Positions 16,674 through 25,565 of a stretch of 64,000 bases of DNA are shown piece after piece. The notes beneath the pieces were generated by a model. That model did not search any database. It was not told the origin of the DNA and was given only the letters and a program-made list of their open reading frames with translations. The stretch is from a virus. How positions within the stretch are numbered: position 1 is the stretch's first letter; the number at the start of each line of letters is the position of its first letter. Both the position numbers and the translations under genes were made by a program. Location: the IMG/VR virus record IMGVR_UViG_3300027759_000045, positions 124,001 through 188,000 of that record; one strand, 5' to 3'.

Positions 16674-18181
16674 GAGCAGACTTTTACTCCGTATAATTGT
16701 TCAAATCTATCTGCGTCTGCACGATCATTTACCATGGGTTCACCACGTATGTTAAGACTTGTGTTAAGCAACATGGGACAACCTGTGTTCTTGTACCATT
16801 CTTCTAGCAGTTGTCTTATTCCGGAGCCATCCTTGGGAACAGTCTGTACCCTACTAGTGCCATCCCTATGAACGATAGCAGGAAATATGTGAGGATGCCT
16901 ACAGCGAGCGATGACTTGCATATACCTACTGTTATGGAAGCCATGAGGCATATCAAAATACATATCAACATGTTCCTCCAAAATGATTGGCGCAAATGGT
17001 CTGAATTGCTGTCGTCTTTTAATATCATTTACACGGTCCTTTATATCTGCACCACGCGGGTCTGCCAATAAACTACGATTGCCTAGAGCTCTAGGGCCAA
17101 ACTCTGCACGACCACTAGCAACACCCACAATTTTATCACGTAGCAAACAAGCCACAACGTCGTTGACAGGATAAGCACCAGGAATATCACTACCCAGATA
17201 GGCGTTGGTCCAATGTATCTGTTTTCCGTATGCCAGTGCTGCTGCCCCCAGGCTACTGCCAGCATCACCAGGACAAGGCATAATCCAAATGTTATCAAAG
17301 TATTCTCCTAGGTTGCGGTTAGCACTACAGTTGAGAGCAACACCGCCCATGTAGACCAAGTTGTTACTCCAGCCAAAGTCCCTGGCTCTACGCATTACTG
17401 AGTTGATCAGCTGTTCTGCTATGGCCTGTGCGCCAGCGGCAATATCAAACTCCGTTAAGCCTTCTAAGTACTGGTTGTCTATGCCGGTGTGCAGATTTTC
17501 ACGAAAGCGTATGGTGTCTACATCTTCTACCAATGCTTGCATTTTAACAGCGTGACCAGCATTGCCATATGCAGCCATGCCCATCAAGATATATTCTTCA
17601 TCTAATGGACGTAGGCCAACGCTGCCAGTAACTGCAGAGTAGAACAGTCCAATTGAATGTGGATAATGTTGTGTCCAAAGTTTTTTATACTTTGCCATGC
17701 CTTTTGAATCATATTCTGCTCCCCAGATAGTTACGGTGTCTAATTCGCCAATTGCATCAATTACAACCACTGTGGCCCTGTTATAGGGGCTGGATTGGAA
17801 TCCAGCGGCGGCGTGACTATGATGATGGGACATATATTTTCTAGGACATTGTAGTAGTCGCTGCCGATGAACAGTATCAGATAAGTGTTTACGCAGATAC
17901 TGATCCAAAGTAAAATTCCCAAAATTAAAGGCTTCCTCATATTGTCCCGAATATAGTTGTTGTAGTTTTTTGACCCACGGACGTTCATAGTATGCAATCA
18001 CATCCGGAGTTGCGTATGACATTGCTTCTGCAATGATTGAATCATTTAGATGTGCGTCGTTTTTGTTTTTGCTGTAGCGTTCTGCATGGCCAGCAAAAAG
18101 GACGCTGCCGTCAGACTGAATTACACTGACGGCAGCATCGTGAAATCCAGCACTGATACCAAAATATGTTTTCAACTTCAT
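16670..18181 (-). CDS. carbamoyltransferase (NodU/CmcH/TobZ family)
   Basis: O-carbamoyltransferase, which uses carbamoyl phosphate and ATP to carbamoylate a hydroxyl of a sugar or antibiotic. Seen: GISAGFHDAAV at 8-18 (opening of the N-terminal kinase-like domain), HHHSHAAAGF (about 118-127) with the metal-binding histidines, VYMGGVALNCSAN, and the C-terminal RAEFGPRALGNRSLLADP and FRPFAP runs. At 503 residues it is slightly shorter than many CmcH proteins but both domains are complete. It is coupled by ATGA overlaps to a 33-residue gene before it and a radical SAM gene after it. In capsule and antibiotic clusters these enzymes decorate glycans, the most likely role here. Confidence 0.93.
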   Translation of the reverse strand: MKLKTYFGISAGFHDAAVSVIQSDGSVLFAGHAERYSKNKNDAHLNDSIIAEAMSYATPDVIAYYERPWVKKLQQLYSGQYEEAFNFGNFTLDQYLRKHLSDTVHRQRLLQCPRKYMSHHHSHAAAGFQSSPYNRATVVVIDAIGELDTVTIWGAEYDSKGMAKYKKLWTQHYPHSIGLFYSAVTGSVGLRPLDEEYILMGMAAYGNAGHAVKMQALVEDVDTIRFRENLHTGIDNQYLEGLTEFDIAAGAQAIAEQLINSVMRRARDFGWSNNLVYMGGVALNCSANRNLGEYFDNIWIMPCPGDAGSSLGAAALAYGKQIHWTNAYLGSDIPGAYPVNDVVACLLRDKIVGVASGRAEFGPRALGNRSLLADPRGADIKDRVNDIKRRQQFRPFAPIILEEHVDMYFDMPHGFHNSRYMQVIARCRHPHIFPAIVHRDGTSRVQTVPKDGSGIRQLLEEWYKNTGCPMLLNTSLNIRGEPMVNDRADADRFEQLYGVKVCS

Positions 18182-18279
18182 TTGTAGATAAAAGGATCTC
18201 GCTTGCGTAGTTCTTTTAGTTTTTTACGATAGCGTATTTCTAAACAAATACGATTGTATAAATTTTTAATCCAGTTCAT
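18178..18279 (-). CDS. 33-aa basic peptide gene before the carbamoyltransferase
   Basis: A 33-residue frame between two larger genes, with AAAGGA seven bases before its ATG at 18279 and a TGA overlapping the next ATG (ATGA). The peptide is strongly basic and helical, opening MNWIKNLYNRI and ending KKLKELRKRDPFIYK. The ending RKRDPFIY is one I recall from very small proteins of marine phages with no known function. Its place between the 355-residue unknown and the carbamoyltransferase makes it a possible small partner, membrane-surface peptide or enzyme substrate; none of these is shown. Coding is supported by RBS, overlap and lack of other use of the gap. Confidence 0.6.
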   Translation of the reverse strand: MNWIKNLYNRICLEIRYRKKLKELRKRDPFIYK

Positions 18280-18280
18280 A

Positions 18281-19330
18281 TCATGTCCTTTGTATTATTT
18301 TAATTTGTTGGTCTGCATAATCTGCATCTGTCCAGTTATAACTGTATGTAGCTGTTGCATTGCTGGTGCGTATTTTATACACATCAAGATGCGTTCCCAA
18401 CATGTTCCATATATCTACATAGTTATCTGTTCCAAAACTACGGATCAAATCTACCTGAGCCACCTGCGGATGTCCAATGGTCAATGTTTTATCGTCTGGA
18501 TCAAATCCATTGTTTATTAACCATGTTCTAAAGTCTGCCAAATGCTTCTTTTGCCAGTCATGTGGGCCAGGATTGTTTGCCCACTCTATATCAAAATCAC
18601 CAGCAGCTTCAAGTTGACTACGCATGGTTGTGGTTGTTAAAGTATCAATGATCATATTGGGATTATAGTTGGCCTCGTCCACAAATACTTCCCAATGGTG
18701 TTTGCCCACAGCCTTATTTACGCCTACAAAAACTCCACCCAGTGGCCTATTGATTGTTTCAATTCCAAACAGTTCATAATCTTGTTTATCTAATAGAAAT
18801 CGTGGTGCGTGTAACCAACACATGAGTTGACTAGGTCGTTGCCATGCAGGTGCATAAAGTGCTTTGCGCATACTGAGAACAAGACTTTCGTATTCATGAC
18901 ATAACAAATTTAATTGTCTTATATGCCATCGTGTAGTAGAATCTGCTTTGGTATAAAAAGGACTCATTGCACCCGATACACCTTGTAAATCTTCAAAGTA
19001 ACGATGTAGATAGTTTAACTTATCATGTATTAACGTTGTATCAGGCGTAATAGTATTAGCAGTTGAGAAATAATCGTCAATTTGATATCCAATGTTGGCA
19101 GCATTAATGGCAGCAATACTACTGTTCATTTGTTCAGTCAAGTATTCTGCGTTGCGCTGACTTTGTGTAAATCCAAAAAAACAGTAATTCTTTTCCAAAT
19201 GATAATTGTCACGGATCAGGGTATTTAATGCGGCAAGCCATTTGTGACTCAGGCTGTTGTCCGCCACATCTATATGCACAGTGAGCAGACTATCTTTTCC
19301 GCGCAGGTCTATTTCAATTTGATCTATCAT
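18281..19330 (-). CDS. unknown protein of radical SAM cluster (349 aa)
   Basis: The start is set at ATG 19330, overlapping the upstream stop (ATGA); an alternative at 19348 adds six residues. I recognise no catalytic family. The visible pattern is DNSLSHKWLAALNTLIRDNYHLEKNYCFFGF near the N-terminus, a helical middle, then WLHAPRFLLDKQDYELFGIETINRPLGGVFVGVN and a C-terminal DDKTLTIGHPQVAQVDL. Trp, His and Asp are frequent. Similar unannotated proteins occur beside twitch radical SAM genes in phage contigs as far as I remember. Its place between a radical SAM gene and a carbamoyltransferase suggests a cluster-specific enzyme or scaffold. Function unknown. Confidence 0.7.
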   Translation of the reverse strand: MIDQIEIDLRGKDSLLTVHIDVADNSLSHKWLAALNTLIRDNYHLEKNYCFFGFTQSQRNAEYLTEQMNSSIAAINAANIGYQIDDYFSTANTITPDTTLIHDKLNYLHRYFEDLQGVSGAMSPFYTKADSTTRWHIRQLNLLCHEYESLVLSMRKALYAPAWQRPSQLMCWLHAPRFLLDKQDYELFGIETINRPLGGVFVGVNKAVGKHHWEVFVDEANYNPNMIIDTLTTTTMRSQLEAAGDFDIEWANNPGPHDWQKKHLADFRTWLINNGFDPDDKTLTIGHPQVAQVDLIRSFGTDNYVDIWNMLGTHLDVYKIRTSNATATYSYNWTDADYADQQIKIIQRT

Positions 19331-20625
19331 TGTATATTCATCCACCATTTTAATACATCAGGCCGGCTGCTCAGTATGTCTGTCATTGTGACTTGTTGTG
19401 TACGTATCTGTTCTAATTTTAACACACGTGCCTTGCCTTTTGCAATACCTGCGGCATACTGATCCGGCCATTGTTCAGCAAACGTAGGGCGTGTGCGTAG
19501 TTGAATTAACATGTCTCGCATCACTTGTGTGCGACATTGCGGTAACATTTCGTCAATCCAATCATGTAGCAATTCACGCGGCAATGCTAACGGACTCATA
19601 ACAATGTCAGGACCGAAACTGAATATCACTTTGGCCAACAGTTCTACTCCATACGTTTGCGCTAACGTTTCCATTGCACCAATCTCAAACATGCCTGGAA
19701 GAGTCAGCGTAAAGTCCAACCGCATCTGTCTACGATTTTTTTGGTACTTTAACCCTTCTTCAAAGTTTTGACAGAACTGTGAATAATCAAGTCCTGTTCT
19801 GATGTATTCTCCGATGTGTCCGGTTCCGTCAAGGCTGGCACAAATCTGCCAGTCACGTATGTTGGTCAAAATGTCACGATATAAATTAACGCCACGATAC
19901 TCAATGCGACTAAGATTGGTGTTATATCTAGCATATAGCTTAGGTCCATCTCCAAGTTCTACAATTCTTTTCATATACCGCCAATGTTGTTCATACATTA
20001 AAGGTTCTCCGCCCACCCAATAAATCTCTTCTACACGGTGTTGTTCTACTGCTTCGGCAAATTCTGACTCAATTTGCTCATCTTGAAACTTGGTTATTTC
20101 TTGACGTATTTCTGTGCGCATCCAATTGTTCTTAGGATTGTGCCAGTTGGTCATGTCATGTGTCTTTTGCTCTGTTTCCCATGCACTACTTAACATGTCT
20201 CCGCAGGTTCTACATTTAAAGTTACACAGGTTTGAGAAACGGTAATCCCAACTAACTGGTTTCATCGTGGTATACCCTGTGCTGTCTGTAGTAGTAACTG
20301 CATCGTCATATTTGTGTTTGAATAAATGCCAAAAATAACTGCGGTAAACATCAGTGTTTAACAGTTTACTATTACACACGTCGCATTCTGGTAATGTTTC
20401 GCCTGCCATCATTCTACGTCGAACTGATCGCATGTGATCACTGTTCCAGTGTTGCTCTAGTGTAACAGGCGTGTACCGGCCAGAGCCTGCAGATGTGTCA
20501 ATATACTGCTCAAAACTCTGTGCAGGTTCTCTGGAAGCGCAACACATACGCCGTTCTGTTTGTGGACTTAGATACGTGTGTGTCCATGGCGCCATGCACA
20601 ATGTATCAGGCTTTGTTGTAGTCAT
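19327..20625 (-). CDS. twitch-domain radical SAM protein (432 aa)
   Basis: N-terminal twitch region of the PW/CC subtype: LCMAPWTHTYLSP (about 9-21), RRMCCAS, LEQHWNSDHMRSVRRRM and ECDVC. The radical SAM motif is CNFKCRTC followed by G and SSAWE; YWVGGEPLM carries the GGEP motif. The N-terminal position of the half-SPASM cysteines is the mirror of the usual order and marks the N-twitch family (NCBI calls these twitch domain-containing radical SAM proteins). Overlaps both neighbours (20 bases upstream, ATGA downstream). Three adjacent genes share this subtype, so they arose by tandem duplication and may act in sequence or on related substrates. Confidence 0.9.
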   Translation of the reverse strand: MTTTKPDTLCMAPWTHTYLSPQTERRMCCASREPAQSFEQYIDTSAGSGRYTPVTLEQHWNSDHMRSVRRRMMAGETLPECDVCNSKLLNTDVYRSYFWHLFKHKYDDAVTTTDSTGYTTMKPVSWDYRFSNLCNFKCRTCGDMLSSAWETEQKTHDMTNWHNPKNNWMRTEIRQEITKFQDEQIESEFAEAVEQHRVEEIYWVGGEPLMYEQHWRYMKRIVELGDGPKLYARYNTNLSRIEYRGVNLYRDILTNIRDWQICASLDGTGHIGEYIRTGLDYSQFCQNFEEGLKYQKNRRQMRLDFTLTLPGMFEIGAMETLAQTYGVELLAKVIFSFGPDIVMSPLALPRELLHDWIDEMLPQCRTQVMRDMLIQLRTRPTFAEQWPDQYAAGIAKGKARVLKLEQIRTQQVTMTDILSSRPDVLKWWMNIQ

Positions 20626-21826
20626 AATTGATCAATGCCGCAAACTCTGGTGCCACATCTGCTAAGTTTTGTTTTCGTTTGTAATCAAAGTCGCGCAGGT
20701 TCATTCGCAACAGATTTCCATCTAGGCTATTGCCACGATTCATAAACTCAGCCGCACTCACAAATTCTTTAAGTATCTTAGGCGGAACGCTTGCAGAGGT
20801 CAGTTGTTTAGTAATTTCTGCTTTGGCCGATTCTGGCAGTGTGCTGATACTAAAGTAATAGGCATCGTGCATCATGTTCCAGTAAATAAAATCAAATCCC
20901 TGTTGTACAAGCCAATTGGCCACTGTTTCGAGATAGTACACATTGAATACATTAATGGTGCAACAGGCCTGCAGAGTAATGTTGCTGTTGCGGCTGCGTA
21001 GTTGACGGAAACGTTCAACATTCTCCACAACTTCTGTCCACACAGCATTAGTGCGTTGATATTCAAAACGTTCAGCAACATCGTCGATGCTGACAGCAAT
21101 CTCTACATGTTTGAAATGTTTCCAGATTGCCTCACCTTCATCTGGATATTGTGTGCCATTGGTATTGTAATGTATTTCGACTTGTGCGGCACGTCCAGTA
21201 TCTACTAACTTTTGTAGCAGTTGGAAATGTTCTTTGATCATAAAAGGCTCGCCGCCAGTAAATTCAATGTAGCGTATGTTGTCCAGGTGCTGGTCTAGGT
21301 CTGTCCAGAACTCTGCGCTTTCTCTAGGCCAGGCACCGTCCTTCAGCATTTGATAAGCAAAGTTGCCACGAGTGTCTTCTGCACGATTATATTTAATTTC
21401 TTCCGCGGCGAACTGGCTACTGCTCCACGAACCACAAATGCGACATTTTAAGTTGCAGATGTTGCCCAGTTTAAGATCAAGGAACATCAATGGCATAGCA
21501 TCCGTGGTCCAGGAAACATCTGTGTCAATCATGTGCTTGAGTCTGTCTAGTGTATGCATACGTTTACTTGTGCGACCTGCACGTTCTTCGTTCCAGCAAC
21601 GCCGGCAGTTTTGCGGCTTTTTGCCAGCAAGAAAGTCTTCACGCAGAGTTTTCATTGCTTGACTATTTTGTATTTCAACTAATCCAGTAGAGGCCAGTTT
21701 ATATTTGTCACCAGCATCGTTGGTAATTTCATCCATGGCCAAACAGCATGGTCGCACAGTGCCAACAGGACTAGCCTCTAGACTGATCCAGGGTAACACG
21801 CAAAAAGTGTCATGTGGTATGTTCAT
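20606..21826 (-). CDS. twitch-domain radical SAM protein (406 aa)
   Basis: Second of three adjacent PW/CC-subtype proteins. FCVLPWISLEASPVG (8-22) and VRPCCLAM provide the first twitch cysteines; KPQNCRRCW the next pair. The radical SAM cluster motif CNLKCRIC is followed by G-SWSS, and FTGGEPFM holds the GGEP motif. IHYNTNGTQYPD matches the strand-4/5 region shared with the neighbouring paralogues (YNTNxT). Length and motif set are complete, so it is likely active. Start overlaps the upstream stop by four bases (ATGA). Substrate unknown; no precursor-peptide gene is obvious next to it. Confidence 0.9.
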   Translation of the reverse strand: MNIPHDTFCVLPWISLEASPVGTVRPCCLAMDEITNDAGDKYKLASTGLVEIQNSQAMKTLREDFLAGKKPQNCRRCWNEERAGRTSKRMHTLDRLKHMIDTDVSWTTDAMPLMFLDLKLGNICNLKCRICGSWSSSQFAAEEIKYNRAEDTRGNFAYQMLKDGAWPRESAEFWTDLDQHLDNIRYIEFTGGEPFMIKEHFQLLQKLVDTGRAAQVEIHYNTNGTQYPDEGEAIWKHFKHVEIAVSIDDVAERFEYQRTNAVWTEVVENVERFRQLRSRNSNITLQACCTINVFNVYYLETVANWLVQQGFDFIYWNMMHDAYYFSISTLPESAKAEITKQLTSASVPPKILKEFVSAAEFMNRGNSLDGNLLRMNLRDFDYKRKQNLADVAPEFAALINYDYNKA

Positions 21827-23106
21827 TTAATTGCTCTTAGTTCAGGTAATACATCAAGCACATGTTCTCGTCTAATGCTGTCAAGCTCGTGCGTCTTGCG
21901 CCAAAAAGTGTCTAGTAGATGTGTGTTGTCAGTGCTGTTCATAAATGTAATAGCACTTTCAAATCCCACAGTGGCACGATTTAATTGATCCAATGGGCGC
22001 AACCATTCTAAGTGTTGCTCATACTTAGATTGTATTTGTTGTTTGTACTCTGCAGGTGCGATGTCGATACGCAAGTATGCAGGGTCTTGAAGTATGTTCA
22101 CGTTGAGATCCTGAGGTTTTAATAAACCTTTTTCTACCCAGTCTCTGTGAAAGTCAGGAAGATGCAGTGCATTCATTATACTCAATGTAGGACTGATATA
22201 AAAGTCTACCCTAGGGCATATTTCCATCATCTGTCTACGATTAGATTCTACCACAGCCCAGTCTGTGCCTTTACGTATATACTCACCTCGTGGACCCGAC
22301 GCATCAAGGCTTGCACCAACTGCCACGCTGTCAAATTTGCGCCAGTAATCAAACACTGTGCGGTCTTTAAGACGTGTCTGTGTAAAGTTAGTATTGTATA
22401 TTAGTCTAACATCAAAGCGACCACGACGTTCTAGTTCTTCTAGAATCCGGTAGTGCTCTTCCATCATCAAGGGTTCGCCGCCGGCAAAGTAAATCTGCTC
22501 CACGTGATCAATATGCTCAATCAGCTGTTCCCACAGATCAGTGGCAAAACGACCAGCATAGTTAAGAGGTTTGTTTTGACTGGCCCAAGCGGATCCTGCT
22601 AATTCTGTTTGATCTTTGTACCAACTTGAACTAAAGATATGCCCACAACTACGGCAACTTAAATTGCAAAGATTACTAAACCGCAGATCCCAATAGGTCA
22701 TTTCAAATTGATCAACATGCCCAGCAGCATCTGTATTGTCTACACGGGCAACATGGTGCCCGTGGTGCTTGTTGGCACTTTTACGTCCACTGAAAAATCC
22801 TGATTCTTCCTGTTCGTAGCAACGGCCACAGGTAGGATTAGGTGTTTCGGCCAGCATGTCAACTCTGAGTTGTTTTTGTTCGGCACTGTTCCATATTTCT
22901 GCCAGTGTGTTTGATCTGCAGTTGCCAATTTGGCCCACACCCATTTCGGCATGACAGCAAGGATATGCTTCGCCTGTGGGATATGCGTGTAAGTGTATCC
23001 AAGGGTAGATGCAAAATGTTTTGGAATCTTTTAATAAAAATTCTTCACGTTCTGAAAGTTCTGTTGGACGTACTAAATCTGTTGAATTATATTTGTATTG
23101 AGTCAT
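21823..23106 (-). CDS. twitch-domain radical SAM protein (427 aa)
   Basis: Third of the adjacent PW/CC-subtype proteins, with the most canonical N-terminus: FCIYPWIHLHAYPTG (31-45), AYPCCHAEMG, a GxxGNCRSNTLAEIWNS element and CGRCYEQEE. CNLSCRSCG is the radical SAM cluster motif, and FAGGEPLM the GGEP motif; IYNTNFTQTRL follows. The WDLRFSNLCNLSC run is typical of the family. It overlaps the previous gene by 20 bases and the next by four. Alternative functions such as a heme-modifying or tRNA-modifying radical SAM are not supported by the twitch arrangement. Confidence 0.92.
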   Translation of the reverse strand: MTQYKYNSTDLVRPTELSEREEFLLKDSKTFCIYPWIHLHAYPTGEAYPCCHAEMGVGQIGNCRSNTLAEIWNSAEQKQLRVDMLAETPNPTCGRCYEQEESGFFSGRKSANKHHGHHVARVDNTDAAGHVDQFEMTYWDLRFSNLCNLSCRSCGHIFSSSWYKDQTELAGSAWASQNKPLNYAGRFATDLWEQLIEHIDHVEQIYFAGGEPLMMEEHYRILEELERRGRFDVRLIYNTNFTQTRLKDRTVFDYWRKFDSVAVGASLDASGPRGEYIRKGTDWAVVESNRRQMMEICPRVDFYISPTLSIMNALHLPDFHRDWVEKGLLKPQDLNVNILQDPAYLRIDIAPAEYKQQIQSKYEQHLEWLRPLDQLNRATVGFESAITFMNSTDNTHLLDTFWRKTHELDSIRREHVLDVLPELRAIK

Positions 23107-24445
23107 ACCATGTTGATAATGTTACGTCTAACGAATAACTGTCTTTAAATGTATCTTTAAAACTTTTTCCGCGACGTTGATCGTACTGTGTGTAAAACTG
23201 CTTAAAATCATTGTGTAACTTAGGCATATCAAATGCGTCTGAATGCGGAGTTTTTACTACATCTAAATAATCAATTAATCTCTGTAGGTGATTAATCTCG
23301 TGTTCGTGCAGTATGTCAGGAACCGCTTTCCATCGCTGTAGGAAATTAGATAAGTCAAGCATGTGACGTGTAAGCAATGCCCGGGGCAATACCAGTGGAC
23401 TTTGAAAACTGGGAAATCTCAATATATTTAATGTAAAGTTAACACGTTCACGACCATACTTTGATTTAAGTTGTACTACGTAATGCAGAAGCATTGGCAA
23501 CGTTGTCAAGCACAATGCATTAATGGTGGCCATTATGTGTACTGCACCCACATGACTGTCTAGTAATTTAACTACATTTTTTTCCCAAGCAGGATAATCT
23601 AGTCCATCTCGAATATATTCAGCGGCAGCGCCAACAGCTTCCATGGATGTGTAAATTTCCACATCCAATCCTTGAGTGCTTTCAATTAATCTATCCACGT
23701 CAACATCTGCACCAAGATTAGAATTAATTGCTAACCGGGTGGTCGATCTACCGGGATTGTTTTTAAACCAGTCAATCAATTTCCATGTCTCGGCACTCAT
23801 TAGCGGTTCGCCGCCGGTGATTCTCAGTTCTTGGAGTGTTTGGTGAAGGTCAGTTTCCCACCATTTAAAAAACGCTTCAACATAGGGATTAGTTTCACCA
23901 AGCCGGTATAGTTGACTGCTAGCGTGAGCATGAGTAAAGTGGTTACGCCCATCAGACACCAGGCCGACATAAGGTCCGCTTCGCTTGATATCATTGACCC
24001 ATGTGCTACTGAAAGCAGGGTTACAATAGCTACAAGCAAATTGGCAAGTGCGATCGAACGCAATTTCAAGTGTGCGAAGATTGACATCTTCGGTGTGTGG
24101 GGTGTTATATGCTTCATCTAAGGCCTTTATAGGATAAATTTTACTTTTGTACACACGGTCTGATACGGAATCTTTGCCCATGTCTTCGATCTTCCAACAG
24201 TATTCACAACCTGAGGGACGTTTCCCTTCCAACATCAGTCGTCGATCATCTTTTTTCTTTGCAGTGTTATGCAATGCAGATGGATTAATTTTTAATTGTT
24301 CAACATCGATTGCGTGTGCTGGAGGGTGATGACAGCTGGTGGTCTGGCCCGAACCTAGCCATATGGTGGCATTGTACCATTTGGCCGCACAAAAACTTGC
24401 ACTCTTGGTGTCTAAAATTTCATGTTTAAAGTCTAAATCGTTCAT
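23087..24445 (-). CDS. twitch-domain radical SAM protein (452 aa)
   Basis: The start is set at ATG 24445 (MNDLDFKHEIL), 20 bases inside the end of the upstream gene; a frame from 24544 would add 33 residues that lie wholly in that gene. KW/SCH subtype: SFCAAKWYNATIWLGSGQ, TSCHHPP, LHNTAKKKDDRRLMLEG, then GCEYCW. The radical SAM motif is CQFACSYC and ITGGEPLM gives GGEP. The C-terminus QRRGKSFKDTFKD parallels the paralogue at 25549-26949 (RRGTDFLTAFPE). The two are separated by one glycosyltransferase-like gene, which suggests a duplicated cassette. Confidence 0.9.
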   Translation of the reverse strand: MNDLDFKHEILDTKSASFCAAKWYNATIWLGSGQTTSCHHPPAHAIDVEQLKINPSALHNTAKKKDDRRLMLEGKRPSGCEYCWKIEDMGKDSVSDRVYKSKIYPIKALDEAYNTPHTEDVNLRTLEIAFDRTCQFACSYCNPAFSSTWVNDIKRSGPYVGLVSDGRNHFTHAHASSQLYRLGETNPYVEAFFKWWETDLHQTLQELRITGGEPLMSAETWKLIDWFKNNPGRSTTRLAINSNLGADVDVDRLIESTQGLDVEIYTSMEAVGAAAEYIRDGLDYPAWEKNVVKLLDSHVGAVHIMATINALCLTTLPMLLHYVVQLKSKYGRERVNFTLNILRFPSFQSPLVLPRALLTRHMLDLSNFLQRWKAVPDILHEHEINHLQRLIDYLDVVKTPHSDAFDMPKLHNDFKQFYTQYDQRRGKSFKDTFKDSYSLDVTLSTWYDSIQI

Positions 24446-25565
24446 TGATAAATTGTTGGAAACGGTTGGGAAATTCTTTGCGAGTCTGTGTGCGCACTTC
24501 TGCAAGATGTTGTTGATTGTATTTACACACATTATAGCATTCATTTAGGAAACTTGCAAGATCTTGTTGGCACAAATCATTAACTATCATTGTTATTCTT
24601 TCCATTCGATCTTGATGATTATCAATAGAATCAAAACTTTCATCAATCACATGTCCAAATGTTTGAAATCCCAACTTGTGTATATCTCGATAAAATCCTA
24701 CACTGGTAGCACAGATCCACGGATGCCCCATGGCCAATGGTTTGGCAATTTTTTCTGTTCTAAAACTATACGGATATTCAAACACAGTTTCAGTTACTAA
24801 ACTAAAGTAGGTGTCAATATACGGAGCAGGTTCTAAATAAATTTCTCCCCATTTGCTGCCAAACAGTTCGTTCTTGGCAAATTTGTGTGGGTAGTCGATC
24901 ACAATACTATTATTTTTAAAAAATTCAAATTCATATTCTGAAGGCAAGTGTTTAATAGATGCAGTTTTTCCCAATAGATCTTGCCTGTTTTCTATTAGTG
25001 TAAAATGCCTGCTGCCACCGGCACGACCATCTAACAGTGTCCAAAGTGCATGATCCAACAGATTCATTTGTCGAAATCTTTCAAGTAGATATTTTCTATG
25101 TGATCTTGCTCGCCCATTTAGAAATAAAAATTTGTAGGGTTTGTTGTGTTTGGCAAAGATTTCATCAGTACGTTGTTGTGCCTGAATGTTTTCATCATAG
25201 TCCAAGATGTGTGTAATAAAATGTTCGTGCAATAGATATGGATATTGAGATTCCATCTCGCCTCCAGTTAGCAACAATAGTTGACCTGACAGTACCAGGT
25301 CCTCAATCTTTAACACATGCAATTGATCCAGTATAGTTTTAGAACCTTCGGCGCTGTTGCCAAATATCACAGTTATGGTTGGATCCTGTGTCATTGATCT
25401 GACACGATCTGTGTGTTCTACCATTTGCTTACGGCCTAATAGATAGATTGAATTGGACTGCGTTTCGTGCAGGCCCAAATCCCAGAATTCATCATCCGAG
25501 TAAGGTTTCATTATACTGTAAACCTCGCTCATTGTGTCAATAATAAACTTACGATTGCCGAGCAT
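24426..25565 (-). CDS. glycosyltransferase-like protein, TEK-motif family (379 aa)
   Basis: A 379-residue protein whose C-terminal half matches the TEK group: FRTEKIAKPLAMGHPWICATSVGFYRDIHKLGFQTF (TEK at 270-272), then DESFDSIDNHQDRMERI. KFLFLNGRARSHRKYLLE (about 145-162) before it is a conserved-looking GT-B type element: N-G-R-x-R-x-H-R. The combination suits a fucosyltransferase-like enzyme with a basic donor-binding site. It lies between two KW/SCH radical SAM genes and overlaps both. A later in-frame ATG at 25532 is possible but would leave a gap in an otherwise overlapping operon. Donor and acceptor unknown. Confidence 0.65.
   Translation of the reverse strand: MLGNRKFIIDTMSEVYSIMKPYSDDEFWDLGLHETQSNSIYLLGRKQMVEHTDRVRSMTQDPTITVIFGNSAEGSKTILDQLHVLKIEDLVLSGQLLLLTGGEMESQYPYLLHEHFITHILDYDENIQAQQRTDEIFAKHNKPYKFLFLNGRARSHRKYLLERFRQMNLLDHALWTLLDGRAGGSRHFTLIENRQDLLGKTASIKHLPSEYEFEFFKNNSIVIDYPHKFAKNELFGSKWGEIYLEPAPYIDTYFSLVTETVFEYPYSFRTEKIAKPLAMGHPWICATSVGFYRDIHKLGFQTFGHVIDESFDSIDNHQDRMERITMIVNDLCQQDLASFLNECYNVCKYNQQHLAEVRTQTRKEFPNRFQQFINERFRL

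Noticed and set aside
24445-24544. The longer, 485-residue version of the radical SAM gene
   Set aside because: The extra 33 residues are wholly within the upstream gene and come before the family's usual start; the ATG at 24445 fits the overlap pattern.
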